A DNA stretch of 64,000 bases from Comamonadaceae bacterium (GCA_947455465.1 CANGNS010000004.1:62001-126000), one strand, 5' to 3'. Counted from the first letter of the stretch, positions 42,959 to 53,505 are shown. Notes: generated by a model from the sequence alone, not told the origin. Numbers and translations: made by a program.

Positions 42959-44040
42959 GCGCCCACGACCGCATCAGCATCCAACTGCGCCTGCCAAGGC
43001 CAGACTTTGAATTAAGCGTGGAGGTGCAACTGCCCGAGCAAGGCATTACGGTGGTTTTCGGGCAAAGCGGCTCGGGCAAAACCAGTTTGCTGCGCTGCGT
43101 GGCGGGCTTGGACCGACCCCAGAGGGCGCGCATCCAGGTGCATGGTCAGGTCTGGCAGGACGACCAAGGACCGATTTTTGTTCCACCCTGGCAGCGCCCG
43201 GTGGGCTATGTTTTCCAGGAAGCCAGCCTGTTCCCGCACCTCGATGTGCGCGGCAACCTGCATTACGGCCTGCGCCGCGCCCAGAACCCCGACCCCGCCG
43301 CGCTGCACGAGGCCATAGAACTGCTGGGCATCGGCCCGCTGCTGGCACGCGAGGTGGCCGCCCTCAGTGGCGGCGAGCGCCAGCGGGTGGCCATTGCCGC
43401 CGCACTGGCGCTGCGCCCGCGCCTCTTGCTGTTGGACGAACCGCTGGCCGCCCTGGATGCGCCGCGCCGGCAAGAAATCATGCCCTGGCTGGAGCGCCTG
43501 CGCGACCAGGTGCACATTCCCATGCTTTACGTCACGCACTCGGTAGACGAAGTCGCGCGCTTGGCCGACCACCTGCTCGTGCTGGCTGGCGGGCAGGTGC
43601 AGGCCAGCGGGCCGGTGTCGCAGGTACTGGCGGGATTGACGCCACCCATCGCTTTAGGCGAGGACATGGCTGCGATTTTTTCAGCCACGGTGCAGGCGCG
43701 CGACCCGCGCTGGCATCTGATGCAAGTGCAGTTTGGCGACGCCAGCCTGTGGATCAAAGACGGCGGGCAGCCCATTGGTAGCCCTGTGCGCCTGCGGCTG
43801 TGGGCCCGCGATATCAGCCTGGCGCGCAGCCGCGCCACCGATACCAGCATCCAAAACCTGCTGCCGGCCACCGTTGCAGCCCTGCTGCCCGAGACGCACC
43901 CGTCGCAGGTGCTGGTGCATCTGCACTGTGGCGGGCAAGGGGTGTGGGCGCGCATAACCGCGCGGGCCGCCCAGGCCCTGGACCTGCAGGTGGGCAGCGC
44001 CGTCTGGGCGCAGGTCAAATCGGCCGCTTTGGTGGGCTAA
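42955..44040 (+). CDS. modC: molybdate ABC transporter ATP-binding protein
   Basis: A 361-residue ATPase. Walker A GQSGSGKT is at 36-43, the signature is [13 protein letters not shown], and Walker [13 protein letters not shown] is followed by a switch histidine in 'YVTHS'. The C-terminal third (about 230-361) is the regulatory TOBE/Mop-like domain that senses molybdate ('[20 protein letters not shown]'). Molybdate uptake fits the moeA-moaD-moaE genes 20 kb away. It ends about 145 bases before rpmE2. Confidence 0.94.
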   Translation: MSAHDRISIQLRLPRPDFELSVEVQLPEQGITVVFGQSGSGKTSLLRCVAGLDRPQRARIQVHGQVWQDDQGPIFVPPWQRPVGYVFQEASLFPHLDVRGNLHYGLRRAQNPDPAALHEAIELLGIGPLLAREVAALSGGERQRVAIAAALALRPRLLLLDEPLAALDAPRRQEIMPWLERLRDQVHIPMLYVTHSVDEVARLADHLLVLAGGQVQASGPVSQVLAGLTPPIALGEDMAAIFSATVQARDPRWHLMQVQFGDASLWIKDGGQPIGSPVRLRLWARDISLARSRATDTSIQNLLPATVAALLPETHPSQVLVHLHCGGQGVWARITARAAQALDLQVGSAVWAQVKSAALVG

Positions 44041-44185
44041 ACGCGCCCGGCCTGTGCGGCGCAAGGCCGCCAAATCGCCTTGGGATAGAATGCGGGGTTA
44101 TCTGCGGCAAGTACTTTTGGCTTGGAATTGGACAATGGGTTGTTCAAGGGCCAGTGGCGGCTACCGCACCTGATGGAAAAAAGAT

Positions 44186-44443
44186 ATGAAAGACGGCATT
44201 CACCCCAACTACCGCGAAGTGTGCTTCATGGACCTGTCGAACAATTTCAAGTTCGTCACACGCTCCTGCGCAAACACCAAAGAAATGATCAAGATGGACG
44301 ACGGCCGTGAGCTGCCCTTGTACAAGCTTGATACGTCCAGCGAGTCGCACCCCTTCTACACCGGCACCCAAAAATCGGTGGACAACATGGGCGGACGCGT
44401 GGAGAAATTCCGCAACCGTTTCGGCAAAACAACCGCCAAATAA
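44186..44443 (+). CDS. rpmE2: 50S ribosomal protein L31 type B
   Basis: An 85-residue type B L31: '[20 protein letters not shown]' at the start and '[26 protein letters not shown]' at the end. It lacks the CxxC zinc pair of type A L31. Cysteines at 13 and 28 are not in zinc-ribbon spacing. The leader from a possible TAGAAT -10 box near 44086 is about 90 bases. Type B L31 genes are Zur-repressed in several bacteria, but I saw no clear Zur box. Confidence 0.94.
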   Translation: MKDGIHPNYREVCFMDLSNNFKFVTRSCANTKEMIKMDDGRELPLYKLDTSSESHPFYTGTQKSVDNMGGRVEKFRNRFGKTTAK

Positions 44444-44475
44444 GCGCGTCGCAAGGCCCTGGCCTGACGCCCGCC

Positions 44476-44511
44476 AAAAAAGGCAGCTCGGATTTCCGCG
44501 CTGCCTTTTTT
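44476..44511 (+). terminator. intrinsic terminator after rpmE2
   Basis: GGCAGC (44482-44487) pairs with GCTGCC (44500-44505), with an inner CGG/CCG pair, flanked by six A and six T. It lies 33 bases after the rpmE2 stop and touches the ATG of the next gene at 44513. Confidence 0.88.
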
Positions 44512-44512
44512 C

Positions 44513-46225
44513 ATGGACACTCGCCCCGTGAACACCAATCCCGCCATCGTCACCCGCGCCGGTGCCCAGCGCCTGCCCCGCCTGGCCTTGCTGGCCCTGT
44601 GCGCCGCGTATGTGCTAATGGGCTTTGCCGGGCGCAGCGCCTGGAAGAGCGCCGACATGACGGCTGTCGGCTATATGGCCGAGCTGGCGCGCCAAGGCAG
44701 CAATTGGTGGCACCCGACTTTGCTCGGCCAAGCCTCCGACCAAGGCGCTTTGCTCCCTTACTGGCTGGGCGCCTGGATGATGGGCCTGAGCCCTGACGCC
44801 GATCCGACCGCCTGGTGGGTGCGCCTGCCTTTTGCGCTATTCCTGGTACTCACCATGGCTGCCAGTTGGTACGGCACCTATTTTTTGGCGCGCAGCGAAG
44901 CGGCCCAGCCCATTAGTTTTGCCTTTGGCGGCCAAGCCGCACCCGCCGACTACGCCCGCACGATTGCCGACGGCGGCCTGCTGGCCTTGATCGCCTGTTT
45001 GGGCTTGGCCCAGTTGGCGCACGAAACCACGCCTGAACTGGTGCAAATGGGTTTTGTCACCCTGCTGTTTGCGGGCCTGAGCGCCCTGCCCGTGCGCACC
45101 GTGGCTGCCTGCGCGGCCGTGGTGCTCGGCTTGTTGGGCTTGACGCTCAGCGGCGCGCCGGCGCTGGCCTTGGTCTTGGGCGCGGGCGCGCTGCTTTTTG
45201 AGTTGCACCAACTGCGCCTGCCATCGGCGAATACGGCTGCAGACGCGCCGCGCGCCGGGGCGCTCACGCTGGCTTTGGCGATGGCGGCGAGCGCAGCTTT
45301 GGCCAGCATATTGCATTTGTGGCGCTGGAAAGTGTCCAGCCCGCCCGATTCGCTGGCCCATTGGCACGGCTATGGGCAATTGCTGCTGTGGTTTACCTGG
45401 CCGGCTTGGCCTTTGGCTTTGTGGACACTGTGGGTTTGGCGCAGGCATATATTTAGCCGCCATGTGGGGCGGCACCTGGCCTTGCCTTTGTGGTTTGTGC
45501 TGGTCACCCTGAGTGCCACCTGGTGGATGGAAGCCTCAGACCACACCCTGCTCTTGGGCCTACCAGCCATGGCCACTTTGGCGGCCTTGGCGCTGCCTAC
45601 GCTCAAGCGGCAAGTGGCCTCCTTGATTGATTGGTTTACGCTGCTTTTTTTCACCGGCTGCGGAATAGTGGTGTGGGTGCATTGCATCGCCATGCTGACC
45701 GGCTTTCCGGCCAATCCGGCTACCAATATTGCACGCCTGGCACCCGGGTTTGAGGCGCATTTTTCGTGGTGGGCTTTGCTCATGGGATTGGCTTCGACCG
45801 CCGCCTGGGGCTTGCTGGTGCATTGGCGCGTAGGACGGCACCGGCCGGTGCTTTGGCGCAGCCTGGTGCTGCCCGCAGGCGGTGCGGCTTGGTGCTGGAC
45901 GTTGCTCATGAGCATGGGCCTGCCGCTTTTGGATTACACCCAAAGCTACAACGGCTGGGCGCGTCTGGTGGCACTGCAAATTCCAAGTCCGGGCTGCGTG
46001 ACCAGCCAGAACCTGGACAGCGGCCAGGCCGCCGCGCTACGGTGGATTGGGCAGTTGCCGCTGCGCTCCCCGGCAGCGCTGCAAAGCTGCCCCTGGATGC
46101 TGGTCGCCCCCGCCGCCGACGATGCGCTACCCGGCCAAATTGACACCAGTCTGTGGGAGGCCAAAACCCTGGTGCGCCACCCCAGCGATGGGCATATTGC
46201 CGTCTGGGTGCTTAAGCGGCGCTAG
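44513..46225 (+). CDS. ArnT/PMT-like membrane glycosyltransferase-family protein
   Basis: A 570-residue protein with about ten to twelve membrane helices. The arrangement (short N-terminal tail, helix, a periplasmic loop with '[30 protein letters not shown]', then many helices and a C-terminal soluble part) resembles GT39/GT83 glycosyltransferases such as ArnT, which take sugar from polyprenyl phosphate. The usual acidic pair in the first loop is only partly evident (Asp in SADM). The ATG at 44513 adjoins the rpmE2 terminator; a GTG at 44528 is an alternative. The 3' end overlaps rlmD by 14 bases, tail to tail. Confidence 0.6.
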   Translation: MDTRPVNTNPAIVTRAGAQRLPRLALLALCAAYVLMGFAGRSAWKSADMTAVGYMAELARQGSNWWHPTLLGQASDQGALLPYWLGAWMMGLSPDADPTAWWVRLPFALFLVLTMAASWYGTYFLARSEAAQPISFAFGGQAAPADYARTIADGGLLALIACLGLAQLAHETTPELVQMGFVTLLFAGLSALPVRTVAACAAVVLGLLGLTLSGAPALALVLGAGALLFELHQLRLPSANTAADAPRAGALTLALAMAASAALASILHLWRWKVSSPPDSLAHWHGYGQLLLWFTWPAWPLALWTLWVWRRHIFSRHVGRHLALPLWFVLVTLSATWWMEASDHTLLLGLPAMATLAALALPTLKRQVASLIDWFTLLFFTGCGIVVWVHCIAMLTGFPANPATNIARLAPGFEAHFSWWALLMGLASTAAWGLLVHWRVGRHRPVLWRSLVLPAGGAAWCWTLLMSMGLPLLDYTQSYNGWARLVALQIPSPGCVTSQNLDSGQAAALRWIGQLPLRSPAALQSCPWMLVAPAADDALPGQIDTSLWEAKTLVRHPSDGHIAVWVLKRR

Positions 46226-47681
46226 GCCGCAGCGGTGCATCGGGGTCGCGCTCAAATACGGCAATACTTTCCACATGCGCGGTGTGGGCAAACATATTGA
46301 CCACCCCGGCCGCCACGCAGCGGTAACCGGCCTCCTGCACCAAAACCCCCGCATCACGCGCCAAAGTGGACGGGTTGCAACTGACGTAGACGATGCGCTT
46401 GGGCGCCGTCCAGTCGCCGCGCAGACCGGCGTCTTGCTGCAAAGCGGCCAAGGCCTGCACCAGTGAATACGCGCCCTCGCGTGGCGGATCTACCAGCCAT
46501 TTATCGGCAGCACCATCGGCAGCGAGCACCTGCGGGCTCATCTCAAACAGATTGCGGACCGCAAAAGTCGTGGGCGCCAAAGTGGCGCCAGCGGGCCGCT
46601 TGGCCTGGTTGAGCGCGTAGTTGTCGCGCGAGCGCTCTACCAGCGACTGCGCGCCTTCAATACCCAGCACCGCGCGCGCCTGCGTAGCCAGCGGCAGCGT
46701 GAAGTTGCCCAGGCCGCAGAACCAGTCAATCACCCGCTCGTGCCGCTGCACCTGCAGCAGCCCCAAGGCGCGCGCAACGAGCACGCGGTTGACATGCGGG
46801 TTGACCTGTGTGAAATCGGTGGGCCGAAACGGCATGGTGATGCCGTAGTCCGACAGGCTGTAGGCCAAAACACCGGTATCGGCCTCGCGCTCTGGATCCA
46901 GCAGCGCGATCGTGTCCGGGCCTTTGGGCTGCAGCCACCATTGCACGCCCGGGTGCGCCTGGGCAAAGGCACGCAGGCGTTCTTTGTCGGCGTCGCTCAG
47001 AGGCTGCAAATGGCGCAGCACCAGGGCCGTCACGTCGCCCTGCCCGTCACCACTTCGGTCACCAATGGCCAATTCAATTTGCGGCAGGGATTGGACCGCG
47101 TCCATCGCGCCAATCAGCGCGCGCAAGGGCAGCAACATTGCGCTGACGTGCGCAGGCAGCACCGGGCAGACCTTCATGTCGGCTACAAAATGGCTTTTAC
47201 GCTCATGAAAGCCGATCAGCACCTCGCCTTTTTTGCGCACATAGCGCACCGACAGACGTGCACGGTAGCGGTAGGCCCAAGCCGGCCCTTCGATGGGGCG
47301 CAGCATATTGTCCGGGCGCACTTTGCCGATATGCCACAGCTGGTCTTCCAAGGCGCGTTGCTTGACCGCCACCTGCGCCGCCGGGTGCAGATGCTGCATT
47401 TTGCAGCCGCCGCAGGCGCCCGTATGCAAGCCAAAATGCGGGCAAGCCGGGCGCACGCGCTGCGAAGATTCGTGGTGAATCTCGGTCAGCGTGCCTTTGT
47501 CAAAACTGTTTTTAACGCGGTTGATGTGCGCGCTCACCACCTCAAACGGCAGGGCGCCGTCGATAAACACCACTTTGCCGTCTTCGCGGTGGGCCACGCC
47601 CTGGCCTTCCAGGTCCAGGCTGCGCACCGTCAGGCGCCCAGGGGGCGGGTAGGCGGCGGGGGCCGCAGCGGAATCAGGCAT
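46212..47681 (-). CDS. rlmD: 23S rRNA (uracil-1939-C5)-methyltransferase RlmD
   Basis: A 489-residue enzyme. The TRAM RNA-binding domain (about 14-75) is followed by an iron-sulfur motif with cysteines in '[18 protein letters not shown]' and 'KVCPVLP', then the methyltransferase domain with '[14 protein letters not shown]', 'VDPPREGAY' and the catalytic cysteine in [12 protein letters not shown]. It makes m5U1939 in 23S rRNA. It begins two bases after the nlpD stop, in the position where rpoS often lies in other proteobacteria. Confidence 0.94.
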   Translation of the reverse strand: MPDSAAAPAAYPPPGRLTVRSLDLEGQGVAHREDGKVVFIDGALPFEVVSAHINRVKNSFDKGTLTEIHHESSQRVRPACPHFGLHTGACGGCKMQHLHPAAQVAVKQRALEDQLWHIGKVRPDNMLRPIEGPAWAYRYRARLSVRYVRKKGEVLIGFHERKSHFVADMKVCPVLPAHVSAMLLPLRALIGAMDAVQSLPQIELAIGDRSGDGQGDVTALVLRHLQPLSDADKERLRAFAQAHPGVQWWLQPKGPDTIALLDPEREADTGVLAYSLSDYGITMPFRPTDFTQVNPHVNRVLVARALGLLQVQRHERVIDWFCGLGNFTLPLATQARAVLGIEGAQSLVERSRDNYALNQAKRPAGATLAPTTFAVRNLFEMSPQVLAADGAADKWLVDPPREGAYSLVQALAALQQDAGLRGDWTAPKRIVYVSCNPSTLARDAGVLVQEAGYRCVAAGVVNMFAHTAHVESIAVFERDPDAPLRPSAA

Positions 47682-47683
47682 GC

Positions 47684-48595
47684 CTAGCGCGCAGGCAGGT
47701 ACTTGGTCGGGTCGACCGGTTTGCCCAACTTGCGCACTTCAAAGTGCAGCTTGACCTGGTCGGCATCGCTATTGCCCATTTCGGCAATCTTTTGGCCCTG
47801 GCGCACGCTGCTGCCTTCTTTGACCAGTAAGCTTTGGTTGTGGGCGTAGGCCGACAAATAGGTCTTGTTGTGCTTGAGGATGATCAGGTTGCCGTAGCCA
47901 CGCAGACCGGCGCCCGCATACACCACCTCGCCATCGGCAGCGGCCAGCACCGGGTCACCGGCGGCGCCACCGACATCCACGCCTTTGCGGTTTTTGGCCT
48001 CGTCAAAGCCGGTCACGATCTCGCCTTTGGCAGGCCAGATGAAGGCGATGTCCTCATCCGAAGCGGGCGCAGCAGGGCTTGTCGTCGCGGCGGGTGTCGG
48101 CGTCACGGGGCGCGCAGGCGGCGTGGCACTGGCAGCGACTGCTGGCAAAGGCGCGGCCGCAATTTTTCCGCCGGCGACCGGCTTGGTCACGACGGCATCG
48201 TCTGGCTGGCCAGGCGGCACCACGCGAATCACCTGCCCGGCCTCGATGCGATTGGGATTGTCCAGCCCATTCCAGCGGGCGATTTCGCGGTAGCTTTGGC
48301 CTGCCTCCAAGCCAATGCGTGCCAAGGTATCGCCGGGTTTCACCGTGTAGTAGCCGGGCTTGCCCGCATTTTCTGATCCGGGTGGCAAGGGCGCGGTGGC
48401 GGCGGGCGTCACTGCGACGGGAGCCGGTTTCGCCGCGGTGCCGTCGTGCACAGAGGCTGCGCTGACGGGTGCCGTGCGGTCTTCGACTGGCGCGCGGCGT
48501 ACGGGGGCGCTGTTGCAGGCTGCCAGCGCCGCCAATACCAGCAGCACACACCAGCGCCTGTTTGTTATGCCGCAGGGCATAGAGCTAAAAACCAT
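47684..48595 (-). CDS. nlpD: LysM-M23 lipoprotein NlpD
   Basis: A 303-residue outer-membrane lipoprotein with lipobox LAAC near residue 26, a Pro/Ala-rich linker, a LysM domain (about 82-128, '[20 protein letters not shown]') and a C-terminal M23/LytM domain (about 190-303). Two of the four zinc ligands are lost: the HxxxD motif reads KGVDV, and HxH reads KLH. It is therefore probably a non-enzymatic activator of AmiC-type amidases in cell division, as in E. coli NlpD. It lies between pcm (25-base gap) and rlmD (2-base gap). Confidence 0.9.
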   Translation of the reverse strand: MVFSSMPCGITNRRWCVLLVLAALAACNSAPVRRAPVEDRTAPVSAASVHDGTAAKPAPVAVTPAATAPLPPGSENAGKPGYYTVKPGDTLARIGLEAGQSYREIARWNGLDNPNRIEAGQVIRVVPPGQPDDAVVTKPVAGGKIAAAPLPAVAASATPPARPVTPTPAATTSPAAPASDEDIAFIWPAKGEIVTGFDEAKNRKGVDVGGAAGDPVLAAADGEVVYAGAGLRGYGNLIILKHNKTYLSAYAHNQSLLVKEGSSVRQGQKIAEMGNSDADQVKLHFEVRKLGKPVDPTKYLPAR

Positions 48596-48620
48596 GTCTA
48601 CTTTCTCAGTTGCGCGCCAG

Positions 48621-49370
48621 CTAGGCGACGCCCGATTTTAGGGGCACGAAATGCACCGCCTCCAGCACCGTTTGGCGCACGCCTTGGGCGGTCTTGTCCA
48701 AGACCATCAGGGCCTGGCCGCCCACCGCGCCCGACGCGTGCGAGACCGGCGCCACCAGGCGTCCGCCAACGGCCAGCTGGTCGATCCAGGCCTGCGGAAT
48801 CGCCTCGCCCCCGGCTGCCGCGACGATGCCGGCGTACGGCGCGCCTGCTGGGTAACCCAGCATGCCGTCGCCCAGCAGCAAATGCAGGCGGGTCAGGCGC
48901 AAATAGCGCAGGTTTTCGCGGGCCTTGTCATGCAGGCCGCGCAGTCGCTCGATGCTGTAGACCTCGCTGGCCAGATGGCTCAGCACTGCGGCCTGATAGC
49001 CGCAGCCGGTGCCGATCTCCAGCACGCGGCCGAGCTGCCCGCTTGCGCCGTTGCGCAGCAACTCCAGCATGCGGGCCACCACGCCGGGTTTGCTAATGGT
49101 TTGGCCTAGCCCGATAGGCAGGCTAGTGTCTTCGTACGCTTGGTTGACCAGCGCGCTGTCTACAAAGCGGTGACGCTCCACGGCGCCCATGGCCTGCAGC
49201 ACGAAGGGGTCGCGCAGGCCCTGACCGGCCAGCTTTTGCACCATGCGCTGGCGCACGGCGCTCGAGTCCATGCCCAGTCCTTGCGGTTGGTTGATGGGCG
49301 CGGCTGGCTTGGCTTTTTTGGCCGGCGCACTGCCCGGCAATCGAGCCGGGAAGGAGGGCCGCTCTTTCAT
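48621..49370 (-). CDS. pcm: protein-L-isoaspartate O-methyltransferase
   Basis: A 249-residue repair methyltransferase. After a Lys/Pro/Ala-rich N-terminal tail (about 1-35), the catalytic domain has '[22 protein letters not shown]', the SAM motif [15 protein letters not shown] and '[17 protein letters not shown]'. It methylates isoaspartyl residues in aged proteins. Its ATG overlaps the surE stop by four bases. The ATG at 49370 is preferred because upstream sequence in this frame lies in surE. Confidence 0.93.
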   Translation of the reverse strand: MKERPSFPARLPGSAPAKKAKPAAPINQPQGLGMDSSAVRQRMVQKLAGQGLRDPFVLQAMGAVERHRFVDSALVNQAYEDTSLPIGLGQTISKPGVVARMLELLRNGASGQLGRVLEIGTGCGYQAAVLSHLASEVYSIERLRGLHDKARENLRYLRLTRLHLLLGDGMLGYPAGAPYAGIVAAAGGEAIPQAWIDQLAVGGRLVAPVSHASGAVGGQALMVLDKTAQGVRQTVLEAVHFVPLKSGVA

Positions 49371-50128
49371 GGCGCAGACATGCGCGCCATGTGCTGGCCC
49401 CAAGCGCCTAAATTGTCGTGGTCGGTAAGGTCCACCGACAAAGGTGTGACGGCGATGTGGCCTTGGCTGGTGGCAAAAAAATCGGTGCCCTGGGCCTCGT
49501 CTTTGACGGGGCCAGCCGCGCCGATCCAGTACATGGTCTCGCCGCGCGGGCTGGTTTGTTTGATCACCGGCTCGGCCGCGTGGCGCTTGCCCAGTCGACA
49601 TAGCTGCGCGGGGCGGATGTCCGCATAAGGCAAATTGGGAATATTGACATTGAGCAACCAGGCAGCGCCGCCCACCAGCTGCGCTTGCTGCACCGCCAGC
49701 ACAAACTCGCGGGCCTTGCGGGCGGCCGACGCCAGTTCAAGCCAGTCCTTGCTCACTTGGGAGAAGGCAATGGCGGGGATGCCGTACAAATAGCCCTCCA
49801 TCGCAGCGCCCACGGTGCCCGAATAAATGGTGTCATCGCCCATATTGGCGCCGTTGTTGATGCCTGAGACCACCAAATCAGGCCGGTAGTCCAACAAACC
49901 CGACAAGGCGATGTGCACGCAATCGGCCGGTGTGCCGTTCACATAGCGAAATCCGCTGGCGCCGCGGTGCACGTACAAAGGGGCATTGAGAGTGAGCGCA
50001 TTGGATTTGGCGCTGTTGTTGTGCTCGGGCGCGATGACCTCGACCTCGGCCACGTCTTTGAGTGCGTCATACAGGGCGACAATGCCTGGCGCTTGGTAAC
50101 CGTCGTCGTTGGAAATGAGGATTTTCAT
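49367..50128 (-). CDS. surE: 5'/3'-nucleotidase SurE
   Basis: A 253-residue metal-dependent nucleotidase. The active-site motifs are [12 protein letters not shown] at the start, '[17 protein letters not shown]', '[12 protein letters not shown]' and '[25 protein letters not shown]'. It removes phosphate from nucleoside monophosphates and is linked to stationary-phase survival. It heads the surE-pcm-nlpD-rlmD operon. The ATG at 50128 gives the standard KILISNDDG start. Confidence 0.96.
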   Translation of the reverse strand: MKILISNDDGYQAPGIVALYDALKDVAEVEVIAPEHNNSAKSNALTLNAPLYVHRGASGFRYVNGTPADCVHIALSGLLDYRPDLVVSGINNGANMGDDTIYSGTVGAAMEGYLYGIPAIAFSQVSKDWLELASAARKAREFVLAVQQAQLVGGAAWLLNVNIPNLPYADIRPAQLCRLGKRHAAEPVIKQTSPRGETMYWIGAAGPVKDEAQGTDFFATSQGHIAVTPLSVDLTDHDNLGAWGQHMARMSAP

Positions 50129-50199
50129 GGGGTTTTGGGGGTTGCAGCGATTGTAGGTGGGCCGCGCCTCTATCATTGCCGCATTTACTGGAGACCTCC

Positions 50200-51180
50200 A
50201 TGCATGCTTGGCTTTGCGAAAACCCCGTTGGCGTCGAGGCGCTGACCTGGAAAGAACTACCCACCCCCACCCCCAAAGCGGGCGAGGTGCTGATCAAAAT
50301 CGAGGCGGCTAGCCTTAATTTTCCGGATCTGCTCATTGTGCAGAATAAATACCAAATGAAGCCGCCCCTGCCCTTTGTGCCCGGCTCAGAGTACGCCGGC
50401 ACCATCGAGGCTGTTGGCGAAGGCGTCAAGCACCTCCAAGTAGGCCAGGCGGTCGCCTGCCTGAGCGGTACCGGCGGCTTTGGCACACACACGATTGCCC
50501 CGGCCATGCTGTGCATGCCGCTGCCCCCCCACTTTCCGATGGTGGACGCAGCCGCGTTCATCATGATTTACGCCACCTCGCACCATGCGCTGGTGGACCG
50601 CGCGGCGCTCAAAGCGGGCGAAACCGTGCTGGTGCTCGGCGCTGCCGGGGGGGTAGGCACCTCGGCCATCCAAATTGCCAAGGCCATGGGCGCGCGCGTG
50701 ATCGCCGCGGCCTCCACCGACGAGAAGTGCGCGCTGTGCCGCAGCATTGGCGCAGACGAGACCATCAACTACAGCACCGATAACCTGCGCGACGCCCTCA
50801 AAACCCTGACCGGCGGCAAGGGCCCGGATGTGATTTACGACCCGGTGGGCGGCGACTTTGCCGAACCGGCGTTTCGCTCCATCGCTTGGCGCGGCCGCTA
50901 CCTGGTGATCGGCTTTGCCGCCGGCCCCATCCCCGCCCTGCCCTTTAACCTGGCGCTGCTCAAAGGCGCTTCCATCGTGGGCGTCTTCTGGGGCGACTTC
51001 ACCCGCCGCGAACCCCAGGCGAGCATGGCCGCCATGGCCGAACTGGCGCAGTGGTACGCCCAGGGCAAGATCAAACCGGTGATCGACCGCACCATGCCCA
51101 TGGCAGACCTCAAAGCGGCCTATGCACACATGGGCTCGCGCGGGGTGATGGGCAAATTGGTGATGGTCAATGCCTCGTAG
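50200..51180 (+). CDS. zinc-independent NADPH:quinone oxidoreductase (MDR family)
   Basis: A 326-residue medium-chain dehydrogenase/reductase of the quinone-reductase type. It has an N-terminal GroES-like domain (about 1-120, '[18 protein letters not shown]') without the zinc-binding cysteines, and a nucleotide-binding domain with '[23 protein letters not shown]'. The family reduces quinones or 2-enoyl compounds with NADPH; the substrate here is unknown. The ATG at 50200 follows a GGAG site. It is divergent from surE (71 bases) and ends before a terminator. Confidence 0.88.
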   Translation: MHAWLCENPVGVEALTWKELPTPTPKAGEVLIKIEAASLNFPDLLIVQNKYQMKPPLPFVPGSEYAGTIEAVGEGVKHLQVGQAVACLSGTGGFGTHTIAPAMLCMPLPPHFPMVDAAAFIMIYATSHHALVDRAALKAGETVLVLGAAGGVGTSAIQIAKAMGARVIAAASTDEKCALCRSIGADETINYSTDNLRDALKTLTGGKGPDVIYDPVGGDFAEPAFRSIAWRGRYLVIGFAAGPIPALPFNLALLKGASIVGVFWGDFTRREPQASMAAMAELAQWYAQGKIKPVIDRTMPMADLKAAYAHMGSRGVMGKLVMVNAS

Positions 51181-51220
51181 CCAGCCGAAGCGCGCGAAAT
51201 AACCCTGGTTTAATTAAGGA

Positions 51221-51248
51221 ATGTGGCCTCATTTGGGGCCATATTTTT
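51221..51248 (+). terminator. intrinsic terminator after the quinone oxidoreductase gene
   Basis: ATGTGGCC (51221-51228) pairs with GGCCATAT (51237-51244) with one G-U pair, optionally extended to an ATTT loop, and runs into five T. It lies 40 bases after the stop, and its T run overlaps the -35 box of the next gene. Confidence 0.75.
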
Positions 51249-51274
51249 GACTTATTAATTATTAAATTTATAAT
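51247..51274 (+). promoter_or_regulatory. strong sigma-70 promoter of the SPFH gene
   Basis: TTGACT (51247-51252) and a perfect TATAAT (51269-51274) are 16 bases apart in a markedly AT-rich stretch. Transcription would begin near 51281, leaving about 70 bases of leader with a GGGAG ribosome-binding site (51341-51345). Confidence 0.78.
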
Positions 51275-51351
51275 AATTAAACCTTGAATGATTTTCACTC
51301 AAGGAAATCGACGAAACCAAACTCAGATAAACACGCAACTGGGAGAAACAT

Positions 51352-52191
51352 ATGGAATCGGGAAAACTCAAAACCACCACTATGGTGATCATAGGCAGTC
51401 TTGCACTTTGGATACTCTGGCCCTTTTACTCGGTCCCCACAGGCAGCCGCGGAGTCATTACCCAGTTCGGGAAAATTATTGATATTGAGCCAGAAGGCCT
51501 CACTGTTTTGCCCCCTTGGCGCAAACTATCCAATTTCAGTGTGCGCGCAGAAACTGCCGACATAGAAGGCGCCGAAGGCAGCACCAGCGATACGCAGCCG
51601 GTCAAAGTTAGCATGACCGTGCGCTACAGCATTACGCCAGACCGCGTCGCCGAGGTTTTCGAGAAATACTCGCACGATGGGAATTTATCCTCGTACGTAC
51701 AAACTGCCACGCAAGAAATATTTAAGGCAGTCACTGCCAGATACACGGCGCCCGACCTGATCGCGCAGCGCTCCAAAGTATCTGCAGATATCAATTCTGC
51801 GCTGCGTGAGAAACTCGCACAGTACGGCGCACAGGTCATCAATATAGACATGCGTAATTTTTCATTTTCTGAGTCGTATATGCACGCCATTAACGACAAA
51901 GTCACCCAAGAGCAACTGCGTCTCGCAGCGGAAAATAAACTTAAAACCGTAGAGGCCGAGCAAAAACAAAAAGTCGCCATTGCTGAGGCAGAAGCAAAAG
52001 CCACTTTGGCAACGGCGAGCGCGCAGGCCGAGTCGATCCGCCTGCAAAGCCAAGCGCTCAAACAAAGCGGCGAAGTGCTAGACCTTCGACGTATTGAAGT
52101 CGAGCGCGTGAAGGCCGAAAAATGGGATGGCAAATTACCGCAAAACATTTATGCCGGCGCGCCCATTCCGTTTTTGCAGGTGGGAAAGTAA
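51352..52191 (+). CDS. SPFH/prohibitin-family membrane protein
   Basis: A 279-residue protein with one N-terminal membrane helix (about 10-27), an SPFH/band-7 domain (about 28-200, 'VPTGSRGVITQFGKI', 'VKVSMTVRYSITPDRVAEVF') and an Ala/Glu-rich coiled coil (about 195-255). It resembles prohibitins and HflC, which build large membrane rings that scaffold or restrain proteases such as FtsH. A full HflKC pair is not present. Base composition is clearly lower in GC than its neighbours, as is its promoter region, so it may have been acquired. The strong promoter suggests high expression. Confidence 0.85.
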   Translation: MESGKLKTTTMVIIGSLALWILWPFYSVPTGSRGVITQFGKIIDIEPEGLTVLPPWRKLSNFSVRAETADIEGAEGSTSDTQPVKVSMTVRYSITPDRVAEVFEKYSHDGNLSSYVQTATQEIFKAVTARYTAPDLIAQRSKVSADINSALREKLAQYGAQVINIDMRNFSFSESYMHAINDKVTQEQLRLAAENKLKTVEAEQKQKVAIAEAEAKATLATASAQAESIRLQSQALKQSGEVLDLRRIEVERVKAEKWDGKLPQNIYAGAPIPFLQVGK

Positions 52192-52231
52192 AGACCACGC
52201 ACAACGCCAGCCCACATTGACGATTTCGGGC

Positions 52232-52267
52232 AAAAAAATACCACCCCAGTCTCCCAAGGTGGTATTT
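52232..52267 (-). terminator. bidirectional terminator between the SPFH gene and the lipid operon
   Basis: A perfect 10-bp stem (52236-52245 with 52258-52267, AAATACCACC arms) and a 12-base loop. On the minus strand the stem ends in seven T, so it is best read as the end of the leftward lipid operon, 50 bases after its last small gene; it could also stop the rightward SPFH transcript. Confidence 0.78.
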
Positions 52268-52316
52268 GCCGCCCGCTTTTACAGGCTATTGGCGGTTTGC
52301 GCGCATGCGCGCGGGT

Positions 52317-52487
52317 TTAGCCGCCTTTTTTGGCGCGCTTGCCCGGGTTTTTCTTGCTGCGGGTGGCAACGCCGCGCTCCAGGCTGACGCGCTGGCCGTG
52401 GCCGCCGGTGCGGGCGTTCATGCCGGAGATGGGTTTGGGTGCCGGGGTTGCTTTGCGGTCGGCTTCGGTAACGATGGAATTGCCCAT
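52317..52487 (-). CDS. small basic protein, unknown function
   Basis: A 56-residue protein starting GNSIVTEADRK and ending in a Lys/Gly-rich tail (RSKKNPGKRAKKGG), with 'MNARTGGHGQRVSLERGVATRS' in between. It has no hydrophobic segment and looks disordered and nucleic-acid-binding, but I do not recognise a family with a known job. An AGGAAA site precedes the ATG at 52487. It is the last gene before the terminator and is 82 bases after the SDR gene. Confidence 0.62.
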   Translation of the reverse strand: MGNSIVTEADRKATPAPKPISGMNARTGGHGQRVSLERGVATRSKKNPGKRAKKGG

Positions 52488-52569
52488 GAGAATTTTTCCT
52501 AATGAAATGAAAACAAGGTGGCGTATTTGACCACTTTTTTGGCCGGCCCCGTCCGGGGGCCGGATCGGC

Positions 52570-53475
52570 CTAAGCGCGCAGGGCTTTTTTGAGCTCCACG
52601 CCGAGTTCGGGCTTGTGCGCAAAGGGGTCGGTCGGGTTGCGCCCGAGCAGCACATCTTCCATGCGCACTTGCACCGAGGCGATCGATTTGGGGTGGCTGT
52701 AGATGTAGAACTGATTGGCGGCGACGGCATCAAACACTTTTTGGGCCACTTCGGCGGCGCTGACTTTGCCGCTGCTCACCGCTTTTTCGCTCATGGCCTG
52801 CCCGATCAACTGGCTGCGGGTGGCGGCGGCATCGGCTTTTTTGTCAACCGGGCGGTTGCGCTCGCTGGCGGTAATGCCGGTAGGCACAAAGAAAGGGCAC
52901 AGCACGCTGGCGCTGATTTGCTCAGTTACCAAGGCCAGGTCCTGGTAGAGCGACTCGCTCATGCTGACCACGGCATGTTTGCTGACGTTGTAAATGCCCA
53001 TATTGGGCGCGTTGAGCAAGCCGGCCATGCTGGCGGTGTTGACGATATGGCCTTGGTAGCTGGCGTCGCGCTTGGCAGCATCGAGCATCATGGGCGTAAA
53101 GACGCGCACGCCATGGGCTACGCCCATGAGGTTGACGCCGATCACCCACTCCCAGTCTTGCAAGGTGTTTTCCCAAATCAGGCCGCCCGAGCCGACGCCG
53201 GCGTTGTTAAACACCAGATGTGGCGCGCCAAAACGGGCCATCGTGGCCGCGCCCAGCGCCTCCATCTGGTCGGCTTTGGACACGTCTACGCGCATGCCCA
53301 GCACCGGCGCGCCTGCGGCTTGCATTTCGGCGACGGCTTTGTCCAGCGCGTCTTGCTGCACGTCGGCCAGCACCAGGTTCATGCCCAGCCGGGCGCCAAT
53401 GCGTGCGCATTCCAAGCCAAAGCCCGAGCCGGCGCCCGTCAAAACAGCGGTTTTGTTACGAAAGTCAGTAATCAT
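52570..53475 (-). CDS. short-chain dehydrogenase/reductase
   Basis: A 301-residue SDR with the coenzyme motif TGAGSGFG (14-21), 'NNAGVGSGGL', and the catalytic Ser/Tyr/Lys in NTASMAG and YNVSKHAV. The C-terminal extension past 210 is longer than in minimal SDRs. An aspartate at the end of the second strand ('VLADVQ') favours NAD over NADP. Its substrate is not evident; as part of the lipid operon it may act on a hydroxyacyl or alcohol intermediate. Confidence 0.85.
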   Translation of the reverse strand: MITDFRNKTAVLTGAGSGFGLECARIGARLGMNLVLADVQQDALDKAVAEMQAAGAPVLGMRVDVSKADQMEALGAATMARFGAPHLVFNNAGVGSGGLIWENTLQDWEWVIGVNLMGVAHGVRVFTPMMLDAAKRDASYQGHIVNTASMAGLLNAPNMGIYNVSKHAVVSMSESLYQDLALVTEQISASVLCPFFVPTGITASERNRPVDKKADAAATRSQLIGQAMSEKAVSSGKVSAAEVAQKVFDAVAANQFYIYSHPKSIASVQVRMEDVLLGRNPTDPFAHKPELGVELKKALRA

Positions 53476-53505
53476 GAAAACATCCCATCAAAGAAAAAAA
53501 GAGGT

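Noticed and set aside
44513..44527. Certain ATG start of the glycosyltransferase-like gene
   Set aside because: The ATG touches the rpmE2 terminator and has no ribosome-binding site of its own; kept as the reported start but GTG at 44528 cannot be excluded.
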